A DNA stretch of 64,000 bases, from assembly GCF_030269125.1 (NCBI RefSeq), contig NZ_BSSM01000020.1, forward strand, positions 62,001-126,000, read 5' to 3'. The notes under the pieces are model-generated. The model had not been told where the DNA came from, did no database searches, and saw only the letters and a list, made by a program, of their open reading frames with translations. The DNA is from Streptomyces hygroscopicus subsp. hygroscopicus. GTDB taxonomy: Bacteria > Actinomycetota > Actinomycetes > Streptomycetales > Streptomycetaceae. Shown here piece by piece: positions 15,187-23,760 of the stretch (its first letter is position 1; the number at the start of each line of letters is the position of its first letter). The position numbers and the translations under genes are program-made.

Positions 15187-16630
15187 CGAGGTACGCCTCC
15201 AGGCCGTGGCGGCCGCCCTCGCGGCCGAAGCCCGACTCCTTGTAACCGCCGAACGGCGAGGTGGGGTCGAACTTGTTGAACGTGTTGGACCAGACGACAC
15301 CGGCGCGCAGCTTGCCCGCGACGGCCAGGATGCGGGAGCCCTTCTCGGACCAGATGCCCGCCGACAGGCCGTACTGCGTGTTGTTCGCCTTGGCGACCGC
15401 CTCGTCCGGGGTGCGGAAGGTGAGGACCGACAGCACCGGGCCGAAGATCTCCTCGCGGGCGATGGTGTGGGCCTGGGTGACGTTCGTGAAGAGCGTCGGC
15501 GCGAACCAGTAGCCGGCGCCCGGCAGTTCGCAGGACGGGGACCAGCGCTCGGCGCCCTCCGCCTCGCCCGCCTCGGCCAGTGCGGTGATCCGGGCCAGCT
15601 GCTCGGCGGAGTTGATCGCGCCGATGTCGGTGTTCTTGTCGAGCGGGTCGCCCAGGCGCAGCGTGGAGAGGCGGCGCTTCAGGGAGTCCAGCAGCTCGTC
15701 CTGGATCGACTCCTGGACGAGGAGGCGGGAGCCCGCACAGCAGACCTGGCCCTGGTTGAAGAAGATGCCGTTGACGATGCCCTCGACGGCCTGGTCGATC
15801 GGGGCGTCGTCGAAGACGATGTTCGCGCCCTTGCCGCCGAGTTCGAGGGTGAGCTTCTTGCGCGTGCCGGCCACGGTCCGCGCGATCGCCTTGCCGACCG
15901 CCGTCGAGCCCGTGAACGCGACCTTGTCCACGTCCGGGTGCGCGACCAGGGCGGCGCCGGTACGGCCGTCACCGGTCACGATGTTGACGACGCCCTTGGG
16001 CAGGCCCGCCTGGCGGCAGATGTCCGCGAAGAACAGGGCGGACAGCGGTGTGGTCTCGGCGGGCTTCAGGACGACCGTGTTGCCGGTCGCGAGCGCTGGG
16101 GCGATCTTCCAGGCCAGCATCAGCAGCGGGAAGTTCCAGGGGATGACCTGGCCGGCCACGCCGAGCGGCCGCGGGTTCGCCCCGAAGCCGGCGTGGTCCA
16201 GCTTGTCGGCCCAGCCCGCGTAGTAGAAGAAGTGGGCGGCGACCAGGGGGAGGTCCGCGTCGCGCGTCTCCTTGATCGGCTTGCCGTTGTCCAGCGTCTC
16301 CAGGACGGCCAGTTCGCGGCTGCGCTCCTGGACGATCCGGGCGATGCGGAACAGGTACTTGGCGCGCTCGGAACCGGGCAGCGCGGACCACTTCCCGAAG
16401 GCCTTGCGGGCGGCCCGGACGGCGCGGTCGACGTCCTCCTCGGATGCCTCGGCGACCTCCGACAGCACCTCCTCGGTGGACGGCGAGACGGTCTTGAAGA
16501 CCTTGCCGCCGGAAGCCTCGGTGAACTCGCCGTCGATGAACAGGCCGTAGGACGGCGCGATGTCCACGACGGAGCGGGACTCGGGCGCCGGTGCGTACTC
16601 GAATGCGGATGACAGCATTTCCATGTCCAT
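15179..16630 (-). CDS. Aldehyde dehydrogenase (NAD(P)-dependent)
   Basis: 483 residues with all catalytic elements: I-P-W-N-F-P (N166), V-V-L-K-P-A-E (K189), L-T-L-E-L-G-G-K (general base E263) and F-F-N-Q-G-Q-V-C-C-A-G (nucleophile C297). The C-terminal E-I-F-G-P-V-L and P-F-G-G-Y-K-E-S-G-F-G-R-E are typical. It starts six bases after deoC and overlaps the catalytically deficient ALDH, forming a three-gene operon. DeoC yields acetaldehyde and glyceraldehyde-3-phosphate, so oxidation of acetaldehyde is the most economical role. ATGs at 16630, 16624 and 16618 are all possible starts. Confidence 0.93.
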   Translation of the reverse strand: MDMEMLSSAFEYAPAPESRSVVDIAPSYGLFIDGEFTEASGGKVFKTVSPSTEEVLSEVAEASEEDVDRAVRAARKAFGKWSALPGSERAKYLFRIARIVQERSRELAVLETLDNGKPIKETRDADLPLVAAHFFYYAGWADKLDHAGFGANPRPLGVAGQVIPWNFPLLMLAWKIAPALATGNTVVLKPAETTPLSALFFADICRQAGLPKGVVNIVTGDGRTGAALVAHPDVDKVAFTGSTAVGKAIARTVAGTRKKLTLELGGKGANIVFDDAPIDQAVEGIVNGIFFNQGQVCCAGSRLLVQESIQDELLDSLKRRLSTLRLGDPLDKNTDIGAINSAEQLARITALAEAGEAEGAERWSPSCELPGAGYWFAPTLFTNVTQAHTIAREEIFGPVLSVLTFRTPDEAVAKANNTQYGLSAGIWSEKGSRILAVAGKLRAGVVWSNTFNKFDPTSPFGGYKESGFGREGGRHGLEAYLDV

Positions 16631-16636
16631 GGGGTC

Positions 16637-17602
16637 TCAGTCCACCGTCACGTAGTCGGGGCCGGAGTAACGTCCGGTGGCCAGCTTCTGGCGCTGCATC
16701 AGCAGGTCGTTCAGCAGCGAGGAGGCGCCGAAGCGGAACCAGTGGTTGTCCAGCCAGTCCGCGCCCGCCGTCTCGTTGACCAGGACGAGGAACTTGACGG
16801 CGTCCTTGCTGGTGCGGATGCCGCCGGCCGGCTTCACGCCGACCTGGACGCCGGTCCGGGCGCGGAAGTCGCGCACCGCCTCCAGCATCAGCAGGGTGTT
16901 GGCGGGGGTCGCGTTGACGGCGACCTTGCCCGTCGAGGTCTTGATGAAGTCGGCGCCCGCCAGCATGCCGAGCCAGGAGGCGCGGCGGATGTTGTCGTAC
17001 GTCGACAGCTCGCCGGTCTCGAAGATGACCTTCAGCCGGGCGTTCGTGCCGCAGGTTTCCCTGACGGCGACGATCTCGTCGTACACCTTCAGGTACTTGC
17101 CCGCGAGGAACGCGCCGCGGTCGATGACCATGTCGATCTCGTCGGCGCCCGCGGCGACGGCGTCCCGCACGTCGGCCAGCTTGACGTCGAGGGCGGCGCG
17201 GCCGGCCGGGAAGGCGGTGGCGACGGAGGCGACCTTGACGCCGGAGCCGGCGACGGCCTCCTTGGCGACGGCCACCATGTCCGGGTAGACGCAGACCGCG
17301 GCCGTGGCCGGGGTCGTGCGGTCCGTCGGGTCGGGGTGGACGGCCTTGGCGCCGAGCGCCCGGACCTTGCCCGGGGTGTCCGCGCCTTCCAGCGTCGTCA
17401 GGTCGACCATCGAGATGGCGAGGTCGATGGCGTACGCCTTCGCGGTGGTCTTGATGGAACGGGTGCCGAGCGACGCTGCACGCGCCTCCAGGCCGACCGC
17501 GTCGACGCCGGGCAGCCCGTGCAGGAAGCGGCGCAGCGTGCTGTCGGACGCGGTGACGTCGGTGAGCGCGTGTGCGGGGGGTGCGGTGGTGGGCATGGTC
17601 AC
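16637..17602 (-). CDS. deoC: Deoxyribose-phosphate aldolase
   Basis: 321 residues from GTG 17602 (ATG 17596 is two codons in). It cleaves 2-deoxyribose-5-phosphate to acetaldehyde and glyceraldehyde-3-phosphate. DeoC motifs are clear: V-C-V-Y-P-D-M, G-A-D-E-I-D-M-V-I-D, the Schiff-base lysine in D-F-I-K-T-S-T-G-K (about K221), and V-K-P-A-G-G-I-R. A TATGCT hexamer ends seven bases before the GTG, consistent with a leaderless transcript, and palindrome CTACGCGCGTAG abuts it. It is the first gene of an operon with the two ALDH-family genes. Confidence 0.95.
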   Translation of the reverse strand: MTMPTTAPPAHALTDVTASDSTLRRFLHGLPGVDAVGLEARAASLGTRSIKTTAKAYAIDLAISMVDLTTLEGADTPGKVRALGAKAVHPDPTDRTTPATAAVCVYPDMVAVAKEAVAGSGVKVASVATAFPAGRAALDVKLADVRDAVAAGADEIDMVIDRGAFLAGKYLKVYDEIVAVRETCGTNARLKVIFETGELSTYDNIRRASWLGMLAGADFIKTSTGKVAVNATPANTLLMLEAVRDFRARTGVQVGVKPAGGIRTSKDAVKFLVLVNETAGADWLDNHWFRFGASSLLNDLLMQRQKLATGRYSGPDYVTVD

Positions 17603-17615
17603 CAGACGAGCATAT

Positions 17616-17627
17616 CTACGCGCGTAG
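17616..17627. promoter_or_regulatory. Palindrome CTACGCGCGTAG upstream of deoC (copy 2 of 3)
   Basis: Perfect 12-bp palindrome 13 bp from the deoC GTG. On the minus strand TATGCT (complement of 17609-17614) follows after one base and ends six bases before the start codon. A repressor bound here would cover the -10 region. Identical to copies at add and the nucleoside phosphorylase gene. Confidence 0.72.
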
Positions 17628-17701
17628 CGGCTGTACAGCCCCAGGGCGGTTTCCGGGGTGGCTCCGGGTCGGGGGCCGGCTGCGCGAGGCCGGGGGCGGG
17701 A

Positions 17702-17778
17702 CCGGTCCCCGCTCCGGCCTCCGGGCCGGTCCCCGCTCCGGCCTCCGGGCCGGTCCCCGCTCCGGCCTCCGGGCCGGT
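17702..17778. repeat. Three tandem copies of a 24-bp repeat
   Basis: The unit CCGGTCCCCGCTCCGGCCTC plus CGGG is repeated exactly at 17702-17725, 17726-17749 and 17750-17773, with a fragment of a fourth. It lies between deoC and the PH-domain gene, upstream of both. A likely slippage-prone, strain-variable tract. Confidence 0.9.
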
Positions 17779-17867
17779 GGGGGCGGCGGAGCGCGGGAGG
17801 TCACGGATGCGTACGGGTCCCGGGGGACATGGCGGCGGCCGCGCGGTCGTCATGCACAATCGGGGCC

Positions 17868-18557
17868 ATGACGTCCCCGGACCACAAGCCAACCGCTTCG
17901 CAGCCTCCGGTGCCCACCGTGAAGGACCGGATCTACCGCTCGCCCATGGGGCTCGCGGGCGGCGTGCTGCTGCTCGCGGTCGTCGCCTGGCTGGGCTTCG
18001 ACGCGCTGATCAAGGGCCACGGCCGCACCCCGTGGCTCGCCCTGGCCACGATGATCCTGGTCATTCCGCTGGTGATCGCCTTCACGCTGCGCCCGGCGGT
18101 GTTCGCCAACGAGGACCGGCTGCGGATCCGCAACCCGTACCGGGTGATCACCGTGCCGTGGGGCGAGGTCGAGGCGCTGCGCTCCGGTTTCACCAACGAG
18201 GTGCGCACCAGGTCCGGCGCGAAGTACCAGTTGTGGGCCGTCCCCGTGTCGCTGCGCGCCCGCAAGAAGGCCGAGCGGCGGGCGGCGAGCGCGGCGCGGC
18301 GGTCGGCGTCGGACGGTGCCGGGCTCGGCTCCAGGGGCCTCGGCTTCAGCGCGCTCACCGCGCGCGGCGCCGACTCCGCCGGGCCGACCCGGGCGGAGGG
18401 CGACAAGGTCATGGACGACCTGCGCGACCTGCTGGACCGGCGCGGAGAGGCGGAGTCGGCCCAGGGCGGGACGACGATCCGCTGGGCCTACGAGGTGGCG
18501 GCGCCGACGGTGGCGGGGGCCGTGCTGCTGGTGATCCTGCTGGCGACGAACGGGTGA
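17868..18557 (+). CDS. PH-domain (bacterial PH2-like) membrane protein
   Basis: 229 residues. Two membrane segments near residues 24-40 (G-G-V-L-L-L-A-V-V-A-W-L-G) and 47-65 are followed by a bacterial PH-like domain: N-E-D-R-L-R-I-R-N-P-Y-R-V-I-T-V-P-W-G-E-V, typical of DUF1634/bPH2 proteins. A charged linker leads to a C-terminal hydrophobic helix (G-A-V-L-L-V-I-L-L-A). CACAAT lies seven bases before the ATG, so it may be leaderless. Function unknown; Streptomyces have many such proteins. Confidence 0.82.
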   Translation: MTSPDHKPTASQPPVPTVKDRIYRSPMGLAGGVLLLAVVAWLGFDALIKGHGRTPWLALATMILVIPLVIAFTLRPAVFANEDRLRIRNPYRVITVPWGEVEALRSGFTNEVRTRSGAKYQLWAVPVSLRARKKAERRAASAARRSASDGAGLGSRGLGFSALTARGADSAGPTRAEGDKVMDDLRDLLDRRGEAESAQGGTTIRWAYEVAAPTVAGAVLLVILLATNG

Positions 18558-19036
18558 GGTCGGGGCCGCAGGCCACGCCGCCGCCCGCGGGGCCGCCGCT
18601 CCCTGCCGCCCCAGCCGTCTCCGCCGTGCCGTAGCGGACCGTCCGGAAAGCTCATCTGCCCGGCCCGCGGACCGCTGCGCCCGGCGAGGCCGGGCCCTGC
18701 CCTCGCCACCGCCGGAACGGCCGCGGTGCCCGGACGGCGCGCGGGCCCGTCCGGTACCCCGTGTCCCGCGGCGGCCGGCCTCGGTCCCCGGCGATGTACC
18801 GCCCGCGCCGCACCGGGCCGACCACGTGGCCGTGGCCCGGCCGCACCCGGGGCACGCCGGCGAACGTGCCGCCGTTCCCCCGTCCATGAGGCGCGACCGC
18901 TCACCTCCGCGGTCCGCCGAACGGCCGCCGAGGGGGATGCCGGTGTCGTCACCCGGCGCGAGACCGTTCCCGGGTGCGGGGCACCCCCGGACCGGTCGGG
19001 AATCCGGGGGTGTCCCTTGCTCGACGGGGCGGTGGG
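18558..19036. other. Intergenic region without a recognisable gene
   Basis: About 480 bp of extremely GC-rich sequence between the convergent PH-domain and phosphohexomutase genes. Open frames here show no start signal, domain or conserved-looking segment. No clear terminator or repeat was identified. Confidence 0.5.
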
Positions 19037-20680
19037 TCAGATGCCCGCGGCCGCCGAGAGGTCGCGCTTGAGGGAGTCCAGGAGGGCCCTCGCGCGGGTG
19101 CGGGCGGTGGGGAGGTCCGCGTGGGCCGGGACCGGGACGACGACCTCCAGGTAGCACTTCAGCTTGGGCTCGGTGCCGCTGGGACGGACGATGACGCGGG
19201 CACCGTCGAGCGTGTAGCGCAGACCGTCCGTCGGCGGCAGCGTCTCCGTGCCCTTGGTCAGGTCCTCGGCCCGGGTGATGGCCAGGCCCGCGAGCCGCGC
19301 CGGTGGCTGTTCGCGCAGGCGGCGCATCGCGTCGGCGATCAGGGACAGGTCCTGGACGCGCACGGACAGCTGATCGGTGGCGTGCAGGCCGTGCTCGACG
19401 GCGAGGTCGTCCAGGAGGTCGAGGAGGGTACGGCCCTCCTCCTTCAGCCGGGACGCCAGTTCGGTGATCAGGAGGGCCGCGGTGATGCCGTCCTTGTCGC
19501 GCACGCCCTCGGGGTCCACGCAGTAACCGAGCGCCTCCTCGTAGCCGTAGCGCAGGCCGTCGACGCGGGCGATCCACTTGAAGCCGGTGAGCGTCTCCTC
19601 GTACGGAAGCCCCGCCCGCTCGGCGATCCGGCCGAGCAGGGAGGAGGAGACGATCGACTCCGCGAACGTGCCCTGTGCGCCGCGGCGCACCAGGTGGGCG
19701 GCGAGCAGCGCGCCGACCTCGTCGCCGCGCAGCATGCGCCACTCGCCGCCGTCCTCGACGGCCACCGCGCAGCGGTCGGCGTCCGGGTCGTTGGCGATGA
19801 CCAGGTCGGGGTCGGTGGCGCGGGCCCGAGCGAACGCCAGGTCCATCGCGCCCGGCTCCTCCGGGTTGGGGAAGGCGACGGTCGGGAAGTCCGGGTCGGG
19901 CTCGGCCTGCTCGGCGACCAGCACGGGCTCGGGGAAGCCCGCGCGGGCGAACGCGGCGAGCAGGACGTCCTTGCCGACGCCGTGCATGGCGGTGTAGACG
20001 GTGCGGGCGGTGCGGGGTGAGCCGTTCGCCAGTACCGCGTCGGTACGGGCGAGGTAGGCGTCCAGGACCGCGTCGTCCAGGACCTCCCAGCCCTCCTCGG
20101 GGCGCGGCACCTCGGCCAGGGAGGTGATCGCGTCGATCTCGGCGGCGATCCCCGCGTCCGCCGGGGGCACGATCTGGGAGCCGTCGCCCAGGTACACCTT
20201 GTAACCGTTGTCCTGGGGCGGGTTGTGGCTGGCGGTGACCTCCACGCCCGCGACCGCGCCCAGGTGCCGGATCGCGAAGGCGAGGACGGGGGTGGGCAGC
20301 GGACGGGGGAGTACGGCGGCCCGCAGGCCGGCGCCGGTCATCACGGCGGCGGTGTCGCGGGCGAAGTCGGCGGACTTGTGGCGGGCGTCGTAGCCGATGA
20401 CGACGAGGCCGCCGTCGGTGCCCCCGTGGGGGGTGCCGTTCTTCTTCAGGTACGCGGCGAGACCCGCCGCGGCGCGGATGACGACGCTGCGGTTCATGCG
20501 CATCGGGCCGGCACCGAGTTCGCCGCGCAGCCCTGCGGTGCCGAACTGGAGCGTGCCGGCGAAACGTGCCGCCAGTTCCTTCTCGTCGCCGGCGTCGAGC
20601 AGTCCGGCGAGTTCGGCGCGGGTGTCCGGGTCGGGGTCCTCGGCGAGCCATGCGCCGGCCCGCGCGATCAGATCGTGCAC
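19037..20680 (-). CDS. Phosphohexomutase-family enzyme (phosphomannomutase/phosphoglucomutase; possible phosphopentomutase role)
   Basis: 547 residues from the GTG at 20680, preceded by GGAGAGG eleven bases away. The phosphoserine loop T-A-S-H-N-P (Ser151), the metal loop N-D-P-D-A-D-R, the sugar loop G-E/D-E-A-L-G-Y and the phosphate loop R-P-S-G-T-E-P-K are all intact. The family interconverts hexose-1- and 6-phosphates, and some members act on (deoxy)ribose phosphates. It lies upstream of, and on the same strand as, nothing tightly linked, but it is flanked by deoC and purine nucleoside phosphorylase. A phosphopentomutase role bridging them is plausible; no dedicated DeoB was seen here. 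Confidence 0.9.
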   Translation of the reverse strand: MHDLIARAGAWLAEDPDPDTRAELAGLLDAGDEKELAARFAGTLQFGTAGLRGELGAGPMRMNRSVVIRAAAGLAAYLKKNGTPHGGTDGGLVVIGYDARHKSADFARDTAAVMTGAGLRAAVLPRPLPTPVLAFAIRHLGAVAGVEVTASHNPPQDNGYKVYLGDGSQIVPPADAGIAAEIDAITSLAEVPRPEEGWEVLDDAVLDAYLARTDAVLANGSPRTARTVYTAMHGVGKDVLLAAFARAGFPEPVLVAEQAEPDPDFPTVAFPNPEEPGAMDLAFARARATDPDLVIANDPDADRCAVAVEDGGEWRMLRGDEVGALLAAHLVRRGAQGTFAESIVSSSLLGRIAERAGLPYEETLTGFKWIARVDGLRYGYEEALGYCVDPEGVRDKDGITAALLITELASRLKEEGRTLLDLLDDLAVEHGLHATDQLSVRVQDLSLIADAMRRLREQPPARLAGLAITRAEDLTKGTETLPPTDGLRYTLDGARVIVRPSGTEPKLKCYLEVVVPVPAHADLPTARTRARALLDSLKRDLSAAAGI

Positions 20681-21701
20681 CTTGGGATCAACCTCTCCTG
20701 TGTTGGCCGTTCCGCCGCCCTCCCTCCGACCAGACTCGGTCGGGAGGCGGGCGAGGGGATGTGGTGGCGAGTGGTGGGGTGGCGGGGTGGTCGTGGCGGT
20801 GGGGCGGGTGCGTCGGCGGTGTGGGCGGGGGCGCCCACGAGGTCGTGGGGGCACGGTGTCACGGGAGGCGCGCCCGCGTCGCGGTCACGTGCGGGCCGCG
20901 TCGCCGCGGGCGCCACGCTCACGTCGCCGCGGGGAGCGCGTCCAGGTCGCCGTCGCGGGTGCGGGTCCGCGTCGCCGCGGTACCGCGCCCGTGCGGACAC
21001 AGCGATCGGTCGGCGTGTCCCGTACCCGGTCGCGCGCGGCGGCCCGTCCGCGCGGCCGTGGTGGGCGGCTCGCTCGGCACCGCTCGTACCGCCGCGCCCC
21101 GACGACCGGCCGGCCGCTCGGCACCCGACCGGACCACTCGGGCCGCCCGTACAGGCGTGGCCGCCCGGGGCCGGCCGGAGCCGCGCCACCGGTATCCGGC
21201 CGGACCACGGGTGCCACCCGGCGCTCGACCGAGCCACCCCGCGTACCCCGGCCCTGGAGGCCACCGCGCGAGCGGGGCGCGGCCGGATCACACGACCGTC
21301 CGACCGCCCGAGACCGCGGGTCGGCCGAGAGCCGCACGGCACCCGAGTGAACCGACCCCGTGATCCGGCTGGACCACGCGACCGCCCGACGGCCGGCCCG
21401 GCCGCTCGTGGCGCGGCGCCTGACCGGATCGCCCGAGCCGCCCGCGGCCGACCGGATCACGCGAGGTGTCCGACGGTCGATCGGATCACCCGCGCTGTCC
21501 GGCAGCCGGCCGGATGACGTGTGCCGGCCGGTCCCGAGCGGGTCCGCCGGGGCCCGGTGGTCGGCCGGGGTGGCCGGTCGAGTGGTCCGCGTCCTCCGGC
21601 GGGCCGCCGGATCACGCGCGCCACCCGCCGGGCCGCGCGCTCGCGTTCCTGCCCGCCGCGGTCCCCCGGAAGCCCCCCGCCTCCGGGTCCCCGGGGCGGG
21701 T
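20681..21701. other. 1-kb gene-free region with reiterated GGATCAC-like motifs
   Basis: No gene can be supported. The half nearer the phosphorylase gene (about 21280-21640) repeats short phrases such as CCGGATCAC, CGGATCAC or GGACCAC followed by GCG/CCCG at roughly 30-60-bp intervals, in degenerate form. Composition is extreme GC and apparent frames encode only Arg/Pro/Gly-rich low-complexity peptides. Confidence 0.55.
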
Positions 21702-22526
21702 CTACAGCTTGCCCAGGACCTGGGCCAGCAGGGTGCCCATCCGGGCGGCCGAGTCGCGGCCGGCCTGGAGGACCTCCTCGTGGTTGAGGGGTTCGCCGGT
21801 CATGCCGGCGGCGAGGTTGGTGACGAGGGAGATGCCGAGGACCTCCGCGCCGGCCTCGCGCGCGGCGATGGCCTCCAGGACCGTGGACATGCCGACGAGG
21901 TCCGCGCCGATGACGCGGGCCATGCGGATCTCGGCCGGAGTCTCGTAGTGCGGGCCGGGGAACTGCGCGTAGACGCCCTCCTCCAGGGAGGGGTCGACCT
22001 CCTTGCACAGGGCGCGCAGGCGCGGCGAGTACAGGTCGGTCAGGTCGACGAAGTTCGCGCCCACGATCGGCGAGGTGGCCGTGAGGTTGATGTGGTCGCT
22101 GATGAGCACGGGCTGGCCGGGGCGCATGCCCTCGCGCAGGCCGCCGCAGCCGTTGGTGAGCACCACGGTCTTGCAGCCGGCGGCGACGGCCGTGCGCACG
22201 CCGTGCGCGACGGCGGCGACGCCGCGGCCCTCGTAGTAGTGGGTACGGCCCAGGAAGACCAGGGCGCGCTTGTCACCGAAGGAGTACGAGCGGATCTTGC
22301 CGCCGTGCCCCTCGACGGCCGGCGGCGGGAAGCCGGGCAGCTCGGTGACCTGGAACTCCGCGTCGGGTGCGCCCAGGGCGTCGACGGCCGGAGCCCAGCC
22401 GGAGCCCATCACGAGGGCGACGTCGTGGGTCTCGGCGCCGGTCAGTTCGCGCAGGCGCGCGGCGGCGGCGTCGGCGGCGGCGTAGGGATCGCCCTTGATG
22501 TCGTCCGGAAGAAGAGATGCGTTCAC
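21702..22526 (-). CDS. Purine nucleoside phosphorylase
   Basis: 274 residues from the GTG at 22526. It performs phosphorolysis of purine (deoxy)nucleosides to base and (deoxy)ribose-1-phosphate. Motifs of the trimeric PNP family are present: V-M-G-S-G-W, L-G-R-T-H-Y-Y-E-G, L-T-N-G-C-G-G, I-S-D-H-I-N, G-P-H-Y-E-T-P-A-E and M-S-T-V-L-E. TACCCT lies seven bases before the start, indicating a leaderless promoter, and palindrome CTACGCGCGTAG lies 25 bp upstream as at add and deoC. It takes the inosine made by Add and supplies sugar phosphate towards DeoC. Confidence 0.94.
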   Translation of the reverse strand: MNASLLPDDIKGDPYAAADAAAARLRELTGAETHDVALVMGSGWAPAVDALGAPDAEFQVTELPGFPPPAVEGHGGKIRSYSFGDKRALVFLGRTHYYEGRGVAAVAHGVRTAVAAGCKTVVLTNGCGGLREGMRPGQPVLISDHINLTATSPIVGANFVDLTDLYSPRLRALCKEVDPSLEEGVYAQFPGPHYETPAEIRMARVIGADLVGMSTVLEAIAAREAGAEVLGISLVTNLAAGMTGEPLNHEEVLQAGRDSAARMGTLLAQVLGKL

Positions 22527-22551
22527 GTGGACGAGGGTAGCCGCTTCTCGC

Positions 22552-22563
22552 CTACGCGCGTAG
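22552..22563. promoter_or_regulatory. Palindrome CTACGCGCGTAG upstream of purine nucleoside phosphorylase (copy 3 of 3)
   Basis: Perfect 12-bp palindrome, 25 bp from the GTG start on the minus strand. The -10-like TACCCT (complement of 22534-22539) lies between it and the start, so the palindrome falls in the -35/-10 spacer region. Identical to the copies at 4321-4332 and 17616-17627. Confidence 0.72.
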
Positions 22564-22654
22564 ATGACAGACCTCACCGGATCGGGATCGTTGTCTTGTC
22601 GTTTCCGACGATGGATTACCTCGGGTAATCGGTGGCCGCGCGGGCGTGCGCCGG

Positions 22655-23092
22655 TCAGCAGGGGCGCTTGCGCAGCTCCATCACGTAGTCGTGGGGCGCG
22701 CCGGCGGATTCCGCCGCGTCGGCGATCTCGCCCAGGTAGCGGGCCGAGGGAAGGCCGCCCTCGTAGTCGTCGAGGACGTAGGTCCAGGCCGCCTTCTCGC
22801 CGTCCAGGGTGTGCACGCGGACACGGATCCGGCGGTACGTGCCGAGGTCCACGCCCTCCCAGCGGTCGAGGGACTCCTCGTCCATGGGCGCGATGTCGTA
22901 CAGGCCGACGAACACCTGGGCCAGCGGCTCCTCGACGAGGGTCGCCAGCGCGCCCTCCCAGCCGAGCCGCTCGCCCCCGAAGGTCAGCCGCCAGTCGTTC
23001 AGCCAGCCCGTGGCGCGCAACGGGGAGTGCGGGGCGCGGCGGGCCATCAGCCGGGCGTCGAGGTTGCCGGCGTAGGCGGCATAGAGCGACAT
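22655..23092 (-). CDS. Gamma-glutamylcyclotransferase-like protein
   Basis: 145 residues. The N-terminus S-L-Y-A-A-Y-A-G-N-L-D is the family P-loop-like Y-x-S-N-x-x motif, with Gly in place of Ser. W-R-L-T-F-G-G-E-R-L-G-W-E-G, P-L-A-Q-V-F-V-G-L-Y-D-I and a late V-L-D-D-Y-E-G-G-L-P-S follow the GGCT fold. Enzymes of this family release 5-oxoproline from gamma-glutamyl amines, but the reaction here is not established. It faces the upstream promoter region of the flavoprotein gene. Confidence 0.82.
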   Translation of the reverse strand: MSLYAAYAGNLDARLMARRAPHSPLRATGWLNDWRLTFGGERLGWEGALATLVEEPLAQVFVGLYDIAPMDEESLDRWEGVDLGTYRRIRVRVHTLDGEKAAWTYVLDDYEGGLPSARYLGEIADAAESAGAPHDYVMELRKRPC

Positions 23093-23760
23093 GGGGAGAG
23101 GTTACGGCAGCGCCCCCACCCCTCGTACGCGCCCCGGAAGAGAGCCCCGGGCGCCCCGGAGCCGCCGCGGCCCCCGTGCCGCCGCGGCCCCCGTGCCGCC
23201 GCGGCCCCCGTGCCGCCGGGCCTCCCGCCCGCGCGGGGCCTCGTCGCCGGGGTTGCCCCGGGGGCGAAGCGGAACGGCACTTCGACGAGGCCGTCGGCGA
23301 GGGCCCCGCCCGCCTCGGCTGCCGAGTGTCCGGGCCGCCCCTCGCCGGGGCGTGGCGGGCGGTCGCCGGATGCCCCTCCCCGGGCGGATCGTCCATGACC
23401 GCGACCAGCGGGCCGGACCGGTCGTGGACCGTGACGCGGTCGCGGCGGGCCTCGACGGCGGCCGGCCGGGGAGGGACGCGAGCGAGGTGACGCCTGGCGG
23501 GTCCGGGAAAGCGCGCCGTACAGGGTCCCCCGGGCCCGGTGACGGGTGTGGTCCACCTGCCGCCTCGCGCGGGGCCACTCCAGGGGGCACGGGGACCCCG
23601 CACGTCCCTGACCGCCGTGATCGGGCGACCGCGCCGCACCCCTGCGTCGGCCTCCGCCCCTGCCCGCTCCTGCGGGAACGCCCCGCGGTGAACGCGCGTC
23701 GCCGCACGTCGGGAGGTACCCGCTCCCCCCGGGCAGTCGCACCTTGAGGCGTGCGGGACA
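23093..23760. other. Intergenic region with a 17-bp tandem repeat
   Basis: About 670 bp between the divergent GGCT-like and LpdA-type genes. Apart from the tandem repeat at 23161-23218, no gene, palindrome or RNA was recognised. Open frames on both strands are Arg/Pro-rich shadows. Confidence 0.5.
23161..23218. repeat. 17-bp tandem repeat, 3.4 copies
   Basis: GCCGCCGCGGCCCCCGT occurs exactly at 23161-23177, 23178-23194 and 23195-23211, then a partial copy. It is non-coding. Confidence 0.9.
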
